Positions 7,295 through 14,485 of a stretch of DNA of 33,871 nucleotides are shown here, piece after piece. The position numbers and the translations under genes are program-made. Origin of the DNA: an uncultured Clostridia bacterium (GTDB lineage: Bacteria > Bacillota > Clostridia > UBA1381); assembly GCA_944391225.1 (NCBI GenBank), contig CALXSS010000020.1, forward strand, positions 1 to 33,871, in the 5' to 3' direction. Below the pieces are notes generated by a model, which saw only the letters and a program-made list of their open reading frames with translations, made no database searches and was not told the origin of the DNA. How positions within the stretch are numbered: the first letter of the stretch is position 1; each line of letters opens with the position of its first letter.

Positions 7295-7597
7295 ATGATG
7301 TTCAATAAAAAGCTTAAATTTCATGATCTTATCGGGAAAACACTTCTTGTGGGGATCACATATTATACAAAAAACGGTGATCTAATAGAACGAAAGCAGT
7401 TTTATGGCAAGGTAGTTTCCGCAGATACCAGCGGTATAACCTTATTGCAGGACAGCGGAGAAAAACTTGAGCTGCCGCCGGACCTCTCGTCAACAAAAAA
7501 AGCGCCGCGCGGCGAGTACCGCCTGCATTCTACCGGTGAAACAGTAGAAGATCCTGATTTTCTCTCGACCTGGGAGCTGTATAAACCAGACAAATAA
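7295..7597 (+). CDS. conserved hypothetical protein, small beta-rich domain
   Basis: I place the start at ATG 7295, eight nt after GGAGGG; the ATG at 7277 would precede the ribosome binding site. The 100-residue product is rich in alternating strands (IGKTLLVGITYYTKNGDLIE, FYGKVVSADTSGITLLQD), followed by a Pro/Gly-rich part (APRGEYRLHSTGE). This resembles a widespread family of small beta-barrel-like bacterial proteins of unknown role, but I cannot name it with certainty. There is no signal peptide or membrane segment, so it is probably cytoplasmic. Confidence 0.7.
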   Translation: MMFNKKLKFHDLIGKTLLVGITYYTKNGDLIERKQFYGKVVSADTSGITLLQDSGEKLELPPDLSSTKKAPRGEYRLHSTGETVEDPDFLSTWELYKPDK

Positions 7598-7651
7598 CAG
7601 TCATCAGTAATATTGCGCAAGATCCGCCTGCTTTATCATATATTCTGCACA

Positions 7652-7680
7652 TTGACAAATATAGTTAATTATTATATAAT
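7652..7680 (+). promoter_or_regulatory. consensus sigma-A promoter for the lectin/SLH gene
   Basis: TTGACA (7652-7657) and TATAAT (7675-7680) are both perfect consensus with a 17-bp spacer, 52 bp upstream of the start. High constitutive expression is expected. Confidence 0.85.
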
Positions 7681-7731
7681 TATATATATAAAATAAACTC
7701 ATAGTAATATCGCGAAAAGGAGTTGTTATTA

Positions 7732-8964
7732 ATGAAAAAAGGATTGATTTGTTTGTTATCAGCAGTTATGCTTTTGGTCGGCGCTCACGCGCTCGCAGTA
7801 GAGGAGACAGTAGAAATTGTTAACGACGACATAACCGACAGACTTGTGCTTGAGGGAGATGCTGTGTATGACAGCGAGGAGGACGCTATTTTATTGTGTC
7901 CCGCAAAAACATGGTCGAACGGCAAAGCAAAATATCCGTTCGAGGTATTGGAGGATTTCACTGTTACATTCGATTATAAAATAGGCGGCGGAAGCTCCGC
8001 CGATGGTATAATGCTGGCTTTCTTTGCCCAGAAAGACAGTGTTGTAAAGGACGGTCAATACATGAATTTTGAGGGCTGCGGCGGCTACGGTCTGGAATTT
8101 GATACATATCAAAACTCAAACGATTCGCCAAAAGCACATATAGCCATAGTTCGCGATAAGGTTTCAAATCATCTTGTTTCAGTTGACGAGCCAAGAGTAG
8201 ACGACGAGGAATGGCACACAGCAAATCTGGCTGTAAACGGTAATTATATCACTGTTTCGATAGACGGGGATATTATAATAAACGAAACTATTGAATTTGA
8301 CAAGACCTACAGATATATGTATTTCGCGGCATCTACAGGAGCAAGCACAGACAACCACTATATCAGGAATGTAAAATTCAGCGGCAGAGCCGCATATTCC
8401 AACGCCTCAGACTGGGCGGTAGACGAGATGGACAAGGCGGAGATATATGATCTTATACCAACGGCATTAAAGGGAAAGGATATGACACAGCCGATAAACC
8501 GTTATGAGTTCGCAGCTCTGTCTGTACAGCTTTACGGCTCCGTAACACAACAAACAGCGCCTGTGGTAGACACACCGTTCACTGATGTTTCTGATGATGT
8601 TATAGCTCAAGCTTTCGGTCTGGGAATAACGGACGGCATTTCGGATACAGAATTCTCCCCTAATACACAGATACCGCGAGAGCAGGTTGCCACAATGCTC
8701 ACCCGCGCCATGAAAGCCTGCGACAGCACGCTTGATACAAGCATTAGCGGTGTGACCCCGTTCGCTGATGACGGTCAGATCTCAGACTGGGCTAAGGAGA
8801 GCGTTTACTTTATGGCATCGCGCGGCATAATACAGGGCATTGGCGATAATAAATTCGCACCCAAGAACACGACCACCTCAGAAGAAGCAATGATGTACGC
8901 CAACGCCACACGTGAGCAGGCTCTCGCTATAGCCGTAAGAGCTTATGAGAATATGACAAAATAA
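7732..8964 (+). CDS. secreted L-type-lectin-like protein with S-layer homology domains
   Basis: The start is ATG 7732 with AAAGGAG nine nt upstream. Residues 1-22 form a signal peptide (MKKGLICLLSAVMLLVGAHA). Residues about 25-220 resemble a legume/L-type lectin or concanavalin-like sandwich: FTVTFDYKIGGGSSADGIML, then GGYGLEFDTYQNSNDSPKAH and DEEWHTANLAVNGNYITVSI. The C-terminal 180 residues carry SLH-type repeats, clearest in ITDGISDTEFSPNTQIPREQ and GIIQGIGDNKFAPKNTTTSE, which attach proteins to secondary cell-wall polymer. The first SLH repeat is degenerate. The protein is likely displayed on the cell surface and may bind glycans. Binding is inferred from fold only. It follows a consensus promoter and is monocistronic. 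Confidence 0.85.
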   Translation: MKKGLICLLSAVMLLVGAHALAVEETVEIVNDDITDRLVLEGDAVYDSEEDAILLCPAKTWSNGKAKYPFEVLEDFTVTFDYKIGGGSSADGIMLAFFAQKDSVVKDGQYMNFEGCGGYGLEFDTYQNSNDSPKAHIAIVRDKVSNHLVSVDEPRVDDEEWHTANLAVNGNYITVSIDGDIIINETIEFDKTYRYMYFAASTGASTDNHYIRNVKFSGRAAYSNASDWAVDEMDKAEIYDLIPTALKGKDMTQPINRYEFAALSVQLYGSVTQQTAPVVDTPFTDVSDDVIAQAFGLGITDGISDTEFSPNTQIPREQVATMLTRAMKACDSTLDTSISGVTPFADDGQISDWAKESVYFMASRGIIQGIGDNKFAPKNTTTSEEAMMYANATREQALAIAVRAYENMTK

Positions 8965-8965
8965 A

Positions 8966-9101
8966 GGTTCATTAATATATATTGGGGTTTGCATATCTGT
9001 TATACAGGCAATTGATAGCTTTCCGATTTCTTGTAGGGGCAGATATTATCTGCCCGCATCCACACCGCGCTAATGACTGAAGGATACTATCCGCCCCTAC
9101 A
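8966..9101 (+). repeat. dispersed repeat family A, copy 1
   Basis: This stretch is repeated in inverted orientation at 25559-25682 with few differences, including a 27-bp identical core at about 9001-9027. The 3' portion (9032-9101) begins TGTAGGGGCAGATA and ends TATCCGCCCCTACA, an imperfect terminal inverted repeat, and contains a small perfect hairpin GGGCAGATA-T-TATCTGCCC. It is intergenic in both places. MITE-like, non-coding. Confidence 0.85.
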
Positions 9102-9132
9102 ACCACAACATTTTAATATGAACCCAAACAAA

Positions 9133-9255
9133 GGGACTGCTGCAAAATGCGCAGACCACATAAAGCAAAAAACACGACAGTTAAGCCATTTTTACGGATC
9201 ACTGCAGTTATAGCTTAAGGGGGTGTAACAAAACTTGCGTTTTGCTGCACCCCCT
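9133..9255 (+). repeat. MITE-like repeat family B, copy 1 (short form)
   Basis: The first 88 bp (9133-9220) match 27599-27687 in the same orientation at roughly four of five positions, sharing AGACCACATAAAGC and TAAGCCATTTTT. The ends are imperfect inverted repeats (GGGACTGCTGCAAAATGCGC against GGGGGTGCAGCAAAACGCAAG). The right end doubles as a terminator hairpin. Confidence 0.75.
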
Positions 9256-9260
9256 TTTTT
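9219..9260 (+). terminator. intrinsic terminator within repeat B
   Basis: GGGGGTGTAACAAAAC (9219-9234) pairs with GTTTTGCTGCACCCCC (9239-9254), with two G-U pairs in RNA, followed by TTTTTT. It lies between the convergent lectin/SLH and zinc-ribbon genes. Confidence 0.85.
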
Positions 9261-9293
9261 CTATATTGCTGATCCGGATAATATCCTCTTATG

Positions 9294-10349
9294 CTATTTA
9301 TACATATATATCCGCATCGTATTAAATCCCTCATAGCTGACAGTCAGATTATATCCGTCACTGCTATCTGCATAGAAATAATCGTCGCCTTTCAAATAGT
9401 CCACATTAAATCCGGCATCAATACACGCGTTCACGTATTCCCCAAATGCTGTTCTGTCCGTTTCGCCTACATACATGGTAAAGCTGTCAGAATATTCCCA
9501 TTCCACCGTGCCGATATTTGATACAGGCTTTGGCAGCAGCTCTGAGAGTTTGTTTACAGGCCAACTAAATTCATACATCTCCACGGGGGCATCCAGATTT
9601 ATCTGGAGCTGGTCTCCGCTCCTGTCGTACCATAAATAAAGCTTATACCCCTCCTCATTATATGCCGTAAAGCTTGTGTCGCTCTTGCTTTTATCTATAT
9701 CAAAGCCTTGATCCTCACAGCTGTTTGCATAGGATTTATAATCTGAAGATGATATGTTATCTACATACACGCAGAGATAATCATCATAATCAGAAAGCAC
9801 CCTGCCCCTATCAGATGACGGAGTCGGCAGCACATTGCCAAGCTCCATGTCTGACCAACTCATATCTTCACTCACATATGTAGGGTTATTTCTAAAAGAG
9901 GAATATGGTATAAACAGCACAAAGCCTATTATCGCCGTCAAAGTCCTTATCCCCTGTTTCGGCTCCTTAATAATGCTCATGCCCATCAGCCATGAACACA
10001 TAAACATAGCTGTTAATATTACCGCCACTATCCCTGCGGCTATATTCCTATCCTCCAAAGCAGAAAGGCACAGTATAACTCCGATCACAAAAAACACTAT
10101 CAGCACCTTGCTGAATTTGCTTTTTTTAAAAGGCTTGACGCCTCTCTTTTCCTTTTTGCTCTTATCTTTCATAAAAGCTCTTTTAGTTTTGATCTTTTCG
10201 ATCCTTACGCTGTCACTTTCATTGAGCAGATCCGCTACTGAATATGTAGAATTGCAGAACGAGCACCTTACTATCTCATCAGATTCATCAAATTCCAACG
10301 GCGCGCAGCAATGCGCGCATGTCAGCGATCTTGTAGTTTCCTTAGCCAT
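9294..10349 (-). CDS. zinc-ribbon membrane protein with two tandem C-terminal repeats
   Basis: The 351-residue protein starts with a zinc ribbon: Cys11-x2-Cys14 (CAHC) and Cys29-x2-Cys32 (CSFC). A basic stretch (residues 50-80) leads to three hydrophobic segments (about 82-96, 100-120 and 132-148). The rest is two similar units of about 85 residues, each with a Leu-Pro-x-Pro start (NVLPTPSSDRG, ELLPKPVSNIG), a Tyr/Asp-rich middle and an Ala-Cys-x-(D/A)-x-Gly-Phe element (SCEDQGFDID, ACIDAGFNVD). This resembles a domain family of unknown role found in Clostridia (DUF6591-like, tentative). The repeats are probably outside the membrane. It is transcribed divergently from marR under its own promoter. 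Confidence 0.75.
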   Translation of the reverse strand: MAKETTRSLTCAHCCAPLEFDESDEIVRCSFCNSTYSVADLLNESDSVRIEKIKTKRAFMKDKSKKEKRGVKPFKKSKFSKVLIVFFVIGVILCLSALEDRNIAAGIVAVILTAMFMCSWLMGMSIIKEPKQGIRTLTAIIGFVLFIPYSSFRNNPTYVSEDMSWSDMELGNVLPTPSSDRGRVLSDYDDYLCVYVDNISSSDYKSYANSCEDQGFDIDKSKSDTSFTAYNEEGYKLYLWYDRSGDQLQINLDAPVEMYEFSWPVNKLSELLPKPVSNIGTVEWEYSDSFTMYVGETDRTAFGEYVNACIDAGFNVDYLKGDDYFYADSSDGYNLTVSYEGFNTMRIYMYK

Positions 10350-10396
10350 TTATATATCTCCTGAACATTATGGTCATATACCAATTATATATGTAT

Positions 10397-10425
10397 ATTA
10401 TATCATATTTTTGTACATATTGCAA
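10397..10425 (-). promoter_or_regulatory. promoter of the zinc-ribbon gene (minus strand)
   Basis: On the minus strand TTGCAA (10420-10425) and TATAAT (10397-10402) are spaced 17 bp, 48 bp upstream of the start codon. It diverges from the marR promoter with about 13 bp between the two -35 boxes. Confidence 0.75.
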
Positions 10426-10437
10426 TAGATAAAAGCA

Positions 10438-10488
10438 TTGACATTAGTCCGAAATCGGACTATAATAATATAGTACGATTTCGGACTA
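10438..10488 (+). promoter_or_regulatory. marR promoter with two MarR-type operators
   Basis: TTGACA (10438-10443) and TATAAT (10461-10466) are perfect consensus with a 17-bp spacer. The spacer is filled by the dyad TAGTCCGAAATCGGACTA (10445-10462). A second copy lies at 10471-10488 in the opposite orientation with one mismatch (TAGTACGATTTCGGACTA), just before the AGGAGG of marR. Binding there would block both polymerase entry and early elongation, which indicates autorepression of marR and control of the downstream MATE gene. Confidence 0.88.
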
Positions 10489-10502
10489 TAGGAGGTCTTT
10501 GT

Positions 10503-10940
10503 ATGGGAAAATATACTTCCACTGAAATGAAGCGATATAACTATCTGGTGAGCGAGATAGAGGCTGCTTATCATGAATCATCATTCAAGCTCGGAGTCTC
10601 GGGCAGCGTTCTAAGAATACTTTACACCATATGCGATGAGGGTGAAAAGTGTCCCCTTTCAGATATTACGAGAAAAACAGGATTAAGCAAGCAGACTGTT
10701 AATTCCGCCGTTCACAAGCTTGAAAAGGACGGAATAGTTTTTCTTGAGGTAGCAGACGGAAAATCAAAAAACGTATGTCTCACCGAAAAAGGCGTTTCTT
10801 TTTCACAAAAATCAGTTGCAAAGATCATGGATATAGAAAATGATATTTTTGCCTCCTGGAACAGCGCCGATGTGGAAAAATATCTTGAGCTGACCGAAAG
10901 ATACCTGCACGCGCTTAAAGATAAAATAAACAAACTATAA
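10503..10940 (+). CDS. MarR-family transcriptional regulator
   Basis: The 145-residue protein has the MarR winged-helix layout: a dimerising N-terminal helix, then LSDITRKTGLSKQTVNSAVH as the helix-turn-helix (about residues 57-76), KLEKDGIVFLEVADGKSKNV as recognition end and wing, and a C-terminal dimerisation helix (VEKYLELTERYLHALKDKI). Members are usually repressors released by small phenolic or drug-like ligands. The gene lies directly behind two palindromic operators and 13 bp ahead of a MATE efflux gene, the classic arrangement for a self-regulated efflux operon. The ligand cannot be told from sequence. Confidence 0.93.
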   Translation: MGKYTSTEMKRYNYLVSEIEAAYHESSFKLGVSGSVLRILYTICDEGEKCPLSDITRKTGLSKQTVNSAVHKLEKDGIVFLEVADGKSKNVCLTEKGVSFSQKSVAKIMDIENDIFASWNSADVEKYLELTERYLHALKDKINKL

Positions 10941-10953
10941 CACGGAGGTCATT

Positions 10954-12282
10954 ATGAATATACAGCTTTCCGATCATTTCAGCTATAAAAAGCTTATAAG
11001 ATTTACTTTTCCGTCAATAATAATGCTGGTCTTTACATCTATATACGGAGTGGTGGACGGATTTTTTGTTTCCAATTTTGTGGGTAAAACTGCTTTTACA
11101 GCAGTAAATTTTATCATGCCGTTTCTTATGATATTGGGCGCGGTCGGATTTATGTTCGGAACAGGAGGCGGCGCGCTTATTGCCAAGACGCTTGGCGAAG
11201 GCAGCAAGGAAAAAGCCCGCAGCTTGTTTTCTCTGTTCGTTTATATTTCGGCTGCATGCGGCATCGTCCTTGCTGTTTTGGGTATACTGCTCATACGTCC
11301 TATTGCCGGTCTGCTCGGCGCGGAGGGACAAATGCTTGAGGACTGCGTGATCTATGGCAGGATCATTCTTTACGCTCTGCCGGCATACATTCTCCAGTTT
11401 GAATTTCAATGCCTTTTTGCCACGGCAGAAAAACCGCAGCTCGGGCTATACGTCACCGTTGCTGCCGGTCTTACCAACATGGTTCTTGACGCATTATTCG
11501 TTGCCGTGTTCCGCTTTGGACTTCAGGGCGCAGCGGCTGCTACAGCCATCAGCCAATGCGTGGGCGGGATAGTACCTGTTATTTATTTTTCCCGTAAAAA
11601 TCCAGGAGTGCTCAGGCTTACAAAAACTCATTTTGACGGAAAAGCAATACTAAAAGCATGCGCCAATGGTTCCTCTGAGCTGCTCTCGACAATATCTATG
11701 TCCATAGTGGGTATGCTGTATAACGTTCAGCTGCTGAAATATGCCGCCGAGGACGGCGTTGCGGCATACGGTGTGCTGATGTATGTGAATATGATCTTCC
11801 AGGCTGTATTTATAGGCTATTCTGTAGGCACAGCACCGGTAATAGGCTATAGCTACGGAGCCGGAAATCACAAGGAATTAAAGGGACTGCTAAGGAAAAG
11901 TATTGTGATAATAAGCATTACCGCCGCATTGATGCTCACCGCCTCAGAGCTTTTAGCAAAGCCGCTTTCGCTTATATTTGTAGGCTATGATCAGGGCTTG
12001 CTTGAAATGACTCTGCACGCATTCAGGATTTACTCTTTTGTGTTTGTATTCTCAGGCTTTGCTATATTCGGCTCGTCGTTCTTCACAGCGCTCAATAACG
12101 GCGCGGTATCCGCGGCTATCTCATTTATACGAACGCTCGTGTTCCAGATCGCGGCGGTTATATTATTTCCTCTCATATGGGGGCTTGACGGAATATGGTT
12201 CTCCACTGTTGCCGCTGAGATCGCGGCAGTGTGCATCACTGTTATGTTTATCACGATGCTCAGAAATAAATACAGGTACTGA
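10954..12282 (+). CDS. MATE-family multidrug efflux transporter
   Basis: The 442-residue protein is fully hydrophobic with about twelve membrane helices in two homologous halves, the MATE (MatE) layout of MepA/NorM-like pumps. Characteristic stretches are IYGVVDGFFVSNFVGKTAFT near residues 25-45, GTGGGALIAKTLGEGSKEKA near 70-90 and the matching YSVGTAPVIGYSYGAGNHKE in the second half. Such pumps export cationic drugs in exchange for Na+ or H+. It has its own GGAGG ribosome binding site 13 bp after marR and must be co-transcribed with it. A terminator follows 21 bp after the stop. Confidence 0.93.
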   Translation: MNIQLSDHFSYKKLIRFTFPSIIMLVFTSIYGVVDGFFVSNFVGKTAFTAVNFIMPFLMILGAVGFMFGTGGGALIAKTLGEGSKEKARSLFSLFVYISAACGIVLAVLGILLIRPIAGLLGAEGQMLEDCVIYGRIILYALPAYILQFEFQCLFATAEKPQLGLYVTVAAGLTNMVLDALFVAVFRFGLQGAAAATAISQCVGGIVPVIYFSRKNPGVLRLTKTHFDGKAILKACANGSSELLSTISMSIVGMLYNVQLLKYAAEDGVAAYGVLMYVNMIFQAVFIGYSVGTAPVIGYSYGAGNHKELKGLLRKSIVIISITAALMLTASELLAKPLSLIFVGYDQGLLEMTLHAFRIYSFVFVFSGFAIFGSSFFTALNNGAVSAAISFIRTLVFQIAAVILFPLIWGLDGIWFSTVAAEIAAVCITVMFITMLRNKYRY

Positions 12283-12303
12283 TGACCTTTTGATGAATAG
12301 AAA

Positions 12304-12347
12304 GCTGCTGCAAAACTCAACGAGCTTTTGCGGCAGCCTTGTTTTTT
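12304..12347 (+). terminator. intrinsic terminator after the MATE gene
   Basis: GCTGCTGCAAAA (12304-12315) pairs with TTTTGCGGCAGC (12326-12337), and CTC-AAC-GAG closes the loop. CTTGTTTTTTT follows. One of the GCTGCTGCAAAA-type terminators repeated in the window. Confidence 0.88.
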
Positions 12348-12403
12348 TCTCTAAAAAATTTATATCTAATGCAATAATTCACCTTTCTCGATTGTATTAT
12401 ATA

Positions 12404-12419
12404 TGTATTTGCAAATACA
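12404..12419. promoter_or_regulatory. 16-bp perfect palindrome upstream of the sigma-factor gene
   Basis: TGTATTTGCAAATACA is a perfect palindrome 12 bp before the AAGGGAG ribosome binding site of the sigma gene. The position suits a repressor operator. No matching regulator can be assigned. Confidence 0.6.
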
Positions 12420-12447
12420 GCGATTTTGCGAAGGGAGTTGGTTATGA

Positions 12448-12936
12448 TTGAATGCAGAAGAAAAAGAATATTTTTCGCAAATATATGAACGCTGGGCAGA
12501 TGATATATACAGGCTCTGTCTGCTTATCATGAAAAACAAAGCAGATGCGGAGGAGGCTGTCTCTGATACGTTTGTAAGGCTTATGGAATACAGACCGTCG
12601 TTTGAATGCGTGGAGCATGAAAAAGCATGGCTTCTCAAGACAGCGTCTAATATTTGCAGGAACATGCACAGGTCATCATGGAAAAAACGAGTCGTGTGCG
12701 ACGATGACGTATTAAAATACATGAAAAATGACGAGCAAATATCTATAATGGAGGATGTGCTTGCGCTTCCTCAAAAATACAGGGAGATAATATATCTGCA
12801 TTATTTTCAGGGCTATAAGGCTTCCGAGATCGCGCAAATGACCGGACTAAAAGAATCGACCGTGCTTTCAAGACTGCGTAGAGGAAGAATGCGTCTTAAA
12901 GATATTCTTATAGAGGGAGGTTTTTCTTATGCATGA
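12448..12936 (+). CDS. ECF-type RNA polymerase sigma factor
   Basis: The 162-residue protein has both sigma-70 core parts. Region 2 (about residues 10-75) includes IYERWADDIYRLCLLIMKNK, ADAEEAVSDTFVRLMEYRPS and EKAWLLKTASNICRNMHRS. Region 4 (about 105-155) includes LPQKYREIIYLHYFQGYKAS and EIAQMTGLKESTVLSRLRRG. The start is TTG 12448: AAGGGAG lies 10 nt upstream and an in-frame stop (TGA 12445) precedes it. The nearby ATG 12444 is in another frame. The gene overlaps the next one by 8 nt, the usual linkage of an ECF sigma factor to its membrane-anchored partner. Confidence 0.92.
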   Translation: MNAEEKEYFSQIYERWADDIYRLCLLIMKNKADAEEAVSDTFVRLMEYRPSFECVEHEKAWLLKTASNICRNMHRSSWKKRVVCDDDVLKYMKNDEQISIMEDVLALPQKYREIIYLHYFQGYKASEIAQMTGLKESTVLSRLRRGRMRLKDILIEGGFSYA

Positions 12937-14338
12937 TACACTGTACAGCGCCATCTCCGAAATACACGCAGACACGGAGCTTAAAGACAAGATAATAAAG
13001 AAAATTGAGGTGAACAACATGAAACAAAGCACAATAAAACGAACCAAACATGCCGCTATAGGAGTAATATTTGCGGCAGCTATAGGCATATCCTCAGTAG
13101 CGTTCGCAATATCACCGGAGCTGCGCCAGACGCTCGGAGATATTATATCATATTTCAGCTCTGAAAAGGCTGTTGAGCTGTCCAGCCCTGAAACGCTCAG
13201 CGAATATGCGGAATCAATATGTGTTTCAGATTCAAAATCAGGCTACACAATGACTCTTGACAATGTAGCAGCTGACGATAATTTTATAAACGTATTCTAT
13301 ACCATATCATCAGATAAACCGATAGACATGGATAATCCGATACCGCTGATATTGTGCAGGATCAATGGTTTCCTTGCCAATGCCTCTAACAACAACGACT
13401 CTGACTGCTATGCTGTTGATGAGTACAGCTATAAAGTAGCTGACAAATATAACATCTCATCTCTCGATATACCGGATACATTTACGATTGAGCTCTACGT
13501 TCCTGCTAATGATGGTGAGGGTATACATTTAGACGAGCAGGATCCTGTCGTTATCACAGACGAACAGAAAAAGGACATGCTTTATGTTTGTGCGCAGATA
13601 GACAAAACAAGAGCGTCTGCAAACAGCGTGACAAAGGACGTCTGTCTGCCGCTTGACAGCATATGCGGAAACGGTTCTGTGCTTAATAAGGTAATATTCT
13701 CACCATTCGGCAATCAGCTTGTAATTACGACGCCCGCCGGAATATTCCCACACGATGGATTTGCTTTATTTGATGAAAACGGCAACAGTCTTGATCTGCT
13801 CAACACTGGGCTTTTATCCTATACTGATAAGGAATCGGTAAATTCTCTGGAATTTATCAAGACTGACAGCAGCACAGAATCCTTGACTTTTGTGCCTGTT
13901 TCATATGAATGCGAGACATCTCCGGGAACTATCAGGCAGAAAATAGGCAGCTATCCTATGGTCTACGAGGTGAACAGCTATGGAAAGATAGTTGTAACTG
14001 ATATTAGGATAACCGACGGCTGCATTGAGATAGATTATTACAAAGACGGCTTTGTTCCGTATGATCCTGGTTTTGTGCTGGAGGACGATAACGGCAGCGA
14101 CGCCGAACCCGGAGGAAAGCTCAAATGCCTGTCCTCCACACGAGTCCACTACGACACCAACTCATATACAGCCACCTTTATAGCTATCAACGATCAGCAG
14201 CCATACTCGCCGTCGTTTGAGACAGACACGAGCATACCGGCAGATGAAATAAGATCAAAGTTCACCACGCTTGGAATATTCAGTTCTGATTATATCCAGC
14301 TTGACTACAGCAATGCCATAACTATTGATCTTAAATAA
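12929..14338 (+). CDS. DUF4179-type membrane protein, probable anti-sigma partner
   Basis: The 469-residue protein has a short cytoplasmic N-terminus (about 40 residues), one membrane helix (HAAIGVIFAAAIGISSVAFA, about 41-60) and a large extracytoplasmic domain. This is the layout of DUF4179 proteins, which in Clostridia accompany ECF sigma factors and presumably hold them at the membrane until a signal arrives. The start codon overlaps the sigma stop (ATGCATGA), with GAGGGAGG just upstream, so the two are translationally coupled. The cytoplasmic part lacks a zinc-binding anti-sigma (ZAS) His/Cys motif. The anti-sigma role is inferred from layout and linkage. A strong terminator follows. Confidence 0.82.
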   Translation: MHDTLYSAISEIHADTELKDKIIKKIEVNNMKQSTIKRTKHAAIGVIFAAAIGISSVAFAISPELRQTLGDIISYFSSEKAVELSSPETLSEYAESICVSDSKSGYTMTLDNVAADDNFINVFYTISSDKPIDMDNPIPLILCRINGFLANASNNNDSDCYAVDEYSYKVADKYNISSLDIPDTFTIELYVPANDGEGIHLDEQDPVVITDEQKKDMLYVCAQIDKTRASANSVTKDVCLPLDSICGNGSVLNKVIFSPFGNQLVITTPAGIFPHDGFALFDENGNSLDLLNTGLLSYTDKESVNSLEFIKTDSSTESLTFVPVSYECETSPGTIRQKIGSYPMVYEVNSYGKIVVTDIRITDGCIEIDYYKDGFVPYDPGFVLEDDNGSDAEPGGKLKCLSSTRVHYDTNSYTATFIAINDQQPYSPSFETDTSIPADEIRSKFTTLGIFSSDYIQLDYSNAITIDLK

Positions 14339-14347
14339 CATCGGAAC

Positions 14348-14398
14348 CGGGGCTGAATCAAGCCAAACGAGTTTGATTCAGCCCCGTTCTTTAATATT
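14348..14398 (+). terminator. intrinsic terminator after the sigma/DUF4179 operon
   Basis: CGGGGCTGAATCAA (14348-14361) is perfectly complementary to 14373-14386, with an 11-nt loop, followed by TTCTTTAATATTTTTT. Confidence 0.9.
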
Positions 14399-14413
14399 TT
14401 TTCAAAAAAACTC

Positions 14414-14444
14414 TTGACTCTCCTCCAAGGGGATATGATATACT
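14414..14444 (+). promoter_or_regulatory. MerR-type promoter with 19-bp spacer
   Basis: TTGACT (14414-14419) and TATACT (14439-14444) are separated by 19 bp. The spacer is partly dyad-symmetric (CTCTCCTCC against GGGGATATG). MerR-family activators work by untwisting such over-long spacers, which fits autoregulation of the gene that follows. Confidence 0.75.
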
Positions 14445-14485
14445 GTAATTGTTCCGGAACAAAAGCTGCAAAGGAGGATATTATA

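Noticed and set aside
8966..9255. CRISPR array suggested by clustered repeats
   Set aside because: The repeats are two different dispersed families, not regularly spaced short direct repeats, and no cas genes are near.
9835..10428. 197-residue plus-strand frame opposite the zinc-ribbon gene
   Set aside because: It lies antisense to a gene with a clear zinc ribbon and membrane helices, has no ribosome binding site and resembles no family.
12444..12487. ATG 12444 as the sigma-factor start
   Set aside because: It is in another frame that stops after about 14 codons; the sigma frame begins at TTG 12448.
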